From the NCBI RefSeq assembly GCF_900541605.1, contig NZ_UQKJ01000030.1, positions 1-17,826 of the forward strand: 17,826 nt of DNA, in the 5' to 3' direction. Of this stretch, positions 14,123 through 17,826 are shown one piece after another; the first letter of the stretch is position 1; each line of letters opens with the position of its first letter. The notes under the pieces were generated by a model, which saw only the letters and a list, made by a program, of their open reading frames with translations, was not told the DNA's origin and made no database searches. Made by a program: the position numbers and the translations under genes. This DNA comes from an uncultured Dialister sp. (lineage in GTDB: Bacteria > Bacillota > Negativicutes > Veillonellales > Dialisteraceae).

Positions 14123-14124
14123 TG

Positions 14125-14193
14125 AAAAAGGCATCGGCCTGCGGCCGGGGGTATCACCTGGCCGCAGGTTTTGCCTCGGCGTCGACCGATGCC
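14125..14193 (-). terminator. Branched terminator-like structure after mnmG
   Basis: Outer arms GGCATCGG (14130-14137) and CCGATGCC (14186-14193) enclose a second perfect stem, CCTGCGGCC (14138-14146) with GGCCGCAGG (14160-14168). On the minus strand the outer stem is followed directly by five T. It starts about 40 nt after the mnmG stop. The size and branching are unusual for an intrinsic terminator, so it may instead be a repeat element that acts as one. Confidence 0.55.
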
Positions 14194-14233
14194 CTGCCAT
14201 AAAGCAGAGCCCTGGTCGAAGGCTGTTTCCCCT

Positions 14234-16102
14234 TTACTTTCCCTTATGCCGCTTCAGATACACCATGAGCACCGACATATCCGCCGGAGAAACGCCGGAA
14301 ATACGAGAAGCCTGTCCCAGGGAAAGGGGCCGGATCTTATCCAGCTTCTGCCGGGCTTCGATGGAAATCCCTTCCAGATGGAGGTAGTCCATGTCCTTCG
14401 GCATCTTTTCACTTTCCATGCGGGCCGCCTTTTTCACAGCCGCTTCCTGCCGGGCAATATAACCTTCGTACTTCATGGTGATTTCCATTTCTTCCACCGC
14501 TTCCGGATCGAATTCCGGGCATCCCAGGAATTCCACCATCTTCTGATAGGTCATTTCCGGCCGCTTCAGGATCTTATCTGCACCCATGCCGGTGGTGAGG
14601 GGTGCGGAGCCCATGGCTTCCAGGGCCTCATTCACTTCTGCCTTCGGCGTGAACCGCTTCGTGCGGATATACTTCATAGCTTCCTCGAAGTTCCGCTTCC
14701 GTTCCAGGAAATGCTGATACCGTTCTTCCGTAACCAGGCCGATGTCGTAGCCCTTCTGGGTGAGCCGGAGGTCCGCATTGTCCTGGCGGAGAATGAGCCG
14801 GTATTCACTGCGGCTCGTCATCATGCGGTAGGGTTCATTTGTACCCTTCGTGACGAGATCATCGATGAGGGCCCCCGTATAGGCTTCGTGGCGTCCGAGG
14901 ATGAATGGCTCCTTCCCCTTGATTTTAAGGGCCGCATTGATACCGGCCATGAGGCCCTGTGCCGCTGCTTCTTCGTAACCCGAAGTACCGTTGGACTGGC
15001 CGGCGGAATAGAGGCCCGGCAGCTTCTTCACTTCCAGTGTCGGATAGAGCTGCAGGGGATCCAGAAGGTCATACTCGATGGCATAGGCCGGCCGCATAAC
15101 CTTCACGTCTTCCAGTCCCGGAATGGTCTTCAGAAAGGCATACTGCACGTCGATAGGCATGGACGTGGACATGCCCTGGACGTACATTTCATTCGTATCA
15201 AGACCTTCCGGCTCGATGAAGAGCTGGTGCCGTTTCTTATCGGGGAACCGGACCACCTTGTCTTCGATGGACGGGCAGTACCGGGCGCCCACACCGTGGA
15301 TAAGGCCCGCATACTTTGGAGCCCGCATGAGATTGTTGCGGATAATAGTATGGGTCTCTTCGTTCGTATAGGTGAGCCAGCAGTTCCGCTGGTTCCGGTC
15401 CGCCCGCTCATCCATGAAAGAAAAGGCATGGTTCTGGGGATCTCCCTGTTCCAGCTGCATATGGTCCAGATGGAGGCTTCGTATATCCACGCGGCTGGGG
15501 GTGCCGGTCTTGAAGCGGAGAATGGAAAGGCCATGCTTTTTCAGGTTTTCTGAAAGTCCCACGGACGGCCGCATGCCATTGGGGCCGCCGGAATACATGG
15601 TGTCGCCGATGATAATTTCACTGTCCAGGTAAGTACCGGTGCAGAGAATGACCGCCTTTGCCCGGTATTCCTCATGGAGTTCCGTGGTAATGCCCACGCA
15701 TTTTCCATCCTCCACGATAATGTCCATCACCTGCACCTGTTTCAGGTCCAGGCCATCCGTATTTTCCACCACCTGCTTCATGTAGCGGTGATAGGCATTC
15801 TTATCGGACTGGGCGCGGAGGGCATACACCGCCGGTCCTTTGCCCAGGTTCAGCATGCGCATCTGGATGGCCGTCTTATCGGCGGCAATTCCCATTTCTC
15901 CGCCCAGGGCATCGATTTCCTTCACCAGGTGGCTTTTCCCCGGTCCCCCGATGGCAGGGTTGCAGGGCATCATGGCCACGTTTTCCAGAGAAATGGTGGT
16001 GAGCAGGGTCTTACAGCCCAGCCGGGCAGCCGCCAGGGCCGCTTCGCAGCCCGCATGGCCTGCTCCCACCACAATTACATCATAGGTATCAATGAGATAC
16101 AT
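14234..16102 (-). CDS. mnmG: tRNA uridine-5-carboxymethylaminomethyl modification enzyme MnmG
   Basis: MnmG (GidA) is the FAD-dependent partner of MnmE; together they install the cmnm5 group on wobble U34 of tRNAs. The 622-residue protein is full length. The FAD-binding motif is VVGAGHAGCEAA (11-22), followed by the conserved PCNPAIGGPGKSHLV (46-60). The first family signature, GARYCPSIEDKVVRFPDK (271-288), includes catalytic C275; the second is AGQSNGTSGYEEAAAQGL (366-383). The C-terminal helical MnmE-binding domain follows (about 550-622), containing ISGVSPADM. The ATG has AAGGA about 5 nt upstream. mnmE is divergent 197 nt away instead of upstream on the same strand, which is unusual for Firmicutes. 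Confidence 0.97.
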   Translation of the reverse strand: MYLIDTYDVIVVGAGHAGCEAALAAARLGCKTLLTTISLENVAMMPCNPAIGGPGKSHLVKEIDALGGEMGIAADKTAIQMRMLNLGKGPAVYALRAQSDKNAYHRYMKQVVENTDGLDLKQVQVMDIIVEDGKCVGITTELHEEYRAKAVILCTGTYLDSEIIIGDTMYSGGPNGMRPSVGLSENLKKHGLSILRFKTGTPSRVDIRSLHLDHMQLEQGDPQNHAFSFMDERADRNQRNCWLTYTNEETHTIIRNNLMRAPKYAGLIHGVGARYCPSIEDKVVRFPDKKRHQLFIEPEGLDTNEMYVQGMSTSMPIDVQYAFLKTIPGLEDVKVMRPAYAIEYDLLDPLQLYPTLEVKKLPGLYSAGQSNGTSGYEEAAAQGLMAGINAALKIKGKEPFILGRHEAYTGALIDDLVTKGTNEPYRMMTSRSEYRLILRQDNADLRLTQKGYDIGLVTEERYQHFLERKRNFEEAMKYIRTKRFTPKAEVNEALEAMGSAPLTTGMGADKILKRPEMTYQKMVEFLGCPEFDPEAVEEMEITMKYEGYIARQEAAVKKAARMESEKMPKDMDYLHLEGISIEARQKLDKIRPLSLGQASRISGVSPADMSVLMVYLKRHKGK

Positions 16103-16146
16103 GGTATCCTTCTTTCTGTTGTTGTACCTCTATGGAACACTTATCC

Positions 16147-16196
16147 ATTATATAAATCCAATACTGTTATTATATAAAAAAAGAGACTTCTTTGAA
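16147..16196 (-). promoter_or_regulatory. Promoter region of mnmG (two -10 candidates)
   Basis: On the minus strand TTCAAA (16191-16196) with TATAAT (16169-16174) at 16-nt spacing is one candidate. A second perfect TATAAT at 16147-16152 lies closer to the gene but lacks a clear -35. Confidence 0.5.
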
Positions 16197-16234
16197 AGGG
16201 TCCATTCCGAGGGAAATAAGGGGCGTACCTGTTT

Positions 16235-16262
16235 TTGCATTTCTTCCCGTTTCTGTTACAAT
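16235..16262 (+). promoter_or_regulatory. Promoter of mnmE
   Basis: TTGCAT (16235-16240), a 16-nt spacer and TACAAT (16257-16262) with TGT directly before the -10 form a good promoter. The leader is about 30 nt. Confidence 0.7.
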
Positions 16263-16299
16263 ATAAATAAATTTCAATATGTAACTCAAGGAGAAATCT

Positions 16300-17679
16300 A
16301 TGTACGAAGAAACAACCATAGCGGCCATTGCTACAGCCCCCGGCGAAGGAGGCATCGGCATCGTCCGCATCAGCGGCCTTTCTGCCTGCGAGGTGGCGGA
16401 CCGCATGTTTACCACAAAAAAACTGGCCTCCATGAAAGATGCCGTTCCCTACATGATGTATTTCGGCCATGTCCATCGGTCAGGCCGGAAAGTAGATGAG
16501 GGGCTGGCGGTCTACATGAAGGCCCCCCATTCCTACACCGGAGAAGACGTGGTGGAAATCCAGATTCACGGGTCCATGGAGGCCCTCCGGGAGACCCTGG
16601 AGCTGGCCCTGGAAAATGGGGCCGTCCTCGCCAGCCGCGGTGAATTCACGAAGCGGGCCTTCCTGAATGGCCGGCTGGACCTGTCCCAGGCAGAGGCGGT
16701 GATGGACATCATCGAAGCAAAGGGCTCTGCCGCCCTGTCCCAGGCGGAAAGCCATCTGTCCGGCGCCCTTTCCCGGTTCGTGAAAAAGAGCCGGGACGAA
16801 CTGACAGACCTTATCACGAAGCTGGAAGTGACCATTGACTACCCGGAGGAGGACCTGGAAGACCTGACAAATGAAGAAATCGCCGAAGGCCTTACAACCA
16901 TTGAAAAATCCCTGTCCTCCCTCCTGAAGCGTTCGGAAGAAGGGCGCATCATCAAGGAAGGCCTCCGCACAGCCATCGTAGGACGGCCGAATGCAGGAAA
17001 ATCCAGCCTACTCAATGCGCTTCTCCAGGAAGACCGGGCCATTGTCACCGATATTCCCGGCACCACCAGGGATACCATCGAAGAATCCATCAAAATCGGC
17101 GGCGTTCCCCTGGTACTCATGGATACCGCCGGCCTCCGGGAGACAGACAACAAGGTAGAAAAAATCGGTATCGAACGGGCGAAGGAATCCATGGCGAAGG
17201 CGGATCTGGTGCTGGCGGTCATCGATGGTTCCCAGCCCCTTTCCGAGGAAGATAAGACCCTCCTCAAAAATCTGAAGGGCCGGAAAGCCATGGTGATCCT
17301 CAATAAATATGACCTTCCCCAGGAAATCGGAGAAAAAGAAATCCACGAAGCCGCCGGAGACATTCCGGTGGTCCCCATTTCCGCCCGCTACGGCAGCGGC
17401 ATGGAGGAGCTGGAAGAAGCCCTGCGCCATCTCACGGAACACCAGGACCGGGACGCGGGAAGGGAACTCTTCCTCACGAACCTCCGGCACGTGGATTTGG
17501 TGAAAAAGGCACTGGAAGCGGTGCACCGGGCCCAGGAGTCCCTCTCTGCCGGCATGCCGGCGGACTGCATCACCGTGGACCTGGTGGAAGCCTGGAACCG
17601 GATGGGTGAAATCACGGGAGAAACCGTAGACAATGAACTGATCAATACCATCTTCGAACGGTTCTGCGTAGGTAAGTAA
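16300..17679 (+). CDS. mnmE: tRNA modification GTPase MnmE
   Basis: MnmE (TrmE) binds GTP and 5-formyl-THF and works with MnmG on wobble uridine of tRNAs. The 459-residue protein is complete. The N-terminal folate-binding domain (1-about 118) starts with TIAAIATAPGEGGIGIVRIS. The G domain, set within the helical domain, has G1 GRPNAGKS (228-235), G2 region PGTTRDT (253-259), G3 DTAG (275-278), G4 NKYD (335-338) and G5 ISA. The C-terminus ends in CVGK, with the conserved cysteine C456. AAGGAGA lies about 7 nt before the ATG. It is transcribed away from mnmG from its own promoter and ends at a terminator 21 nt downstream, so it looks monocistronic. Confidence 0.97.
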   Translation: MYEETTIAAIATAPGEGGIGIVRISGLSACEVADRMFTTKKLASMKDAVPYMMYFGHVHRSGRKVDEGLAVYMKAPHSYTGEDVVEIQIHGSMEALRETLELALENGAVLASRGEFTKRAFLNGRLDLSQAEAVMDIIEAKGSAALSQAESHLSGALSRFVKKSRDELTDLITKLEVTIDYPEEDLEDLTNEEIAEGLTTIEKSLSSLLKRSEEGRIIKEGLRTAIVGRPNAGKSSLLNALLQEDRAIVTDIPGTTRDTIEESIKIGGVPLVLMDTAGLRETDNKVEKIGIERAKESMAKADLVLAVIDGSQPLSEEDKTLLKNLKGRKAMVILNKYDLPQEIGEKEIHEAAGDIPVVPISARYGSGMEELEEALRHLTEHQDRDAGRELFLTNLRHVDLVKKALEAVHRAQESLSAGMPADCITVDLVEAWNRMGEITGETVDNELINTIFERFCVGK

Positions 17680-17700
17680 GGCACAAAAGCAATCTACAGG

Positions 17701-17734
17701 AAAAGGAGTATCCCTTTTTAGGGGTACTCCTTTT
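17701..17734 (+). terminator. Intrinsic terminator of mnmE
   Basis: A 14-bp stem (17701-17714 with 17721-17734, one G-T pair) closes a 6-nt loop and ends in TTTT. The 92 nt beyond it to the window edge show no supported feature. Confidence 0.85.
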
Positions 17735-17826
17735 GGCGTGGAGTAGATCTTCGATATCTGTCACATAATTAAATTGCGGTTTGTCGAGCTGTTAGAGCGA
17801 AGCTTACGGATAGAGTCATTCGTGCG

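Noticed and set aside
14171..15553. A 460-codon plus-strand open frame opposite mnmG
   Set aside because: Shadow of mnmG; histidine- and phenylalanine-rich translation typical of antisense reading of a real gene.
17735..17826. Start of another gene or mobile element at the right edge
   Set aside because: Short open stretches exist on both strands, but none has a start signal or recognisable sequence before the window ends.

Overview
The window is a mostly chromosomal-core stretch of a low-GC-lineage (Firmicutes) bacterium with fairly high local GC. The gene order (yybS-gdpP-rplI next to purA; mnmE/mnmG/rsmG; an RNase J), the AGGAGG-type ribosome binding sites and the extended -10 promoters fit Firmicutes. 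Protein flavour and the intergenic ATTCC/GTGTATA-type repeats suggest Negativicutes (Veillonellaceae/Dialister-like). That last placement is an impression and was not tested.

Layout. (a) 1-4885, all minus strand: yybs-like membrane protein -> gdpP (c-di-AMP phosphodiesterase) -> rplI (overlaps gdpP by 4 nt) -> terminator. A 425-nt gene-free gap follows, holding a 157-bp nested palindromic element and the purA promoter. The 5' part of purA then runs off the left edge. dnaB, often found between rplI and purA in Firmicutes, is not there. (b) 4886-5299: a gene-poor divergent region with outward promoters for yybS and rnjA. (c) 5300-9697, plus strand: rnjA with a strong terminator, then three accessory genes: a FliB-like cysteine-cluster protein broken by a 1-nt frameshift, a glycerophosphodiester phosphodiesterase, and a nucleoside-phosphorylase-like protein that appears to lack its central core. 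(d) 9767-14020, minus strand: bcp (peroxiredoxin), ftsH (GTG start), a TetR-family regulator and rsmG, most with their own terminator; a bidirectional terminator at 9767-9808 separates this block from the plus-strand genes. (e) 14021-17734: repeats and a branched terminator-like structure, mnmG (minus), a 197-nt divergent promoter region, and mnmE (plus) with a terminator.

How the genes relate. MnmE and MnmG form one complex that modifies the tRNA wobble uridine, and RsmG methylates 16S rRNA. RplI and RNase J also belong to translation and RNA turnover. GdpP sets c-di-AMP level, FtsH is the membrane quality-control protease, and Bcp removes peroxides.

I found no CRISPR array, prophage, toxin-antitoxin pair, tRNA or rRNA, and no convincing new multi-gene system. 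The most interesting points are the palindromic element at 1110-1266, the two damaged genes in the accessory trio, the head-to-head mnmE/mnmG arrangement, the branched structure and 7-mer repeats at 14064-14193, and unusual start-codon contexts for ftsH and rnjA.
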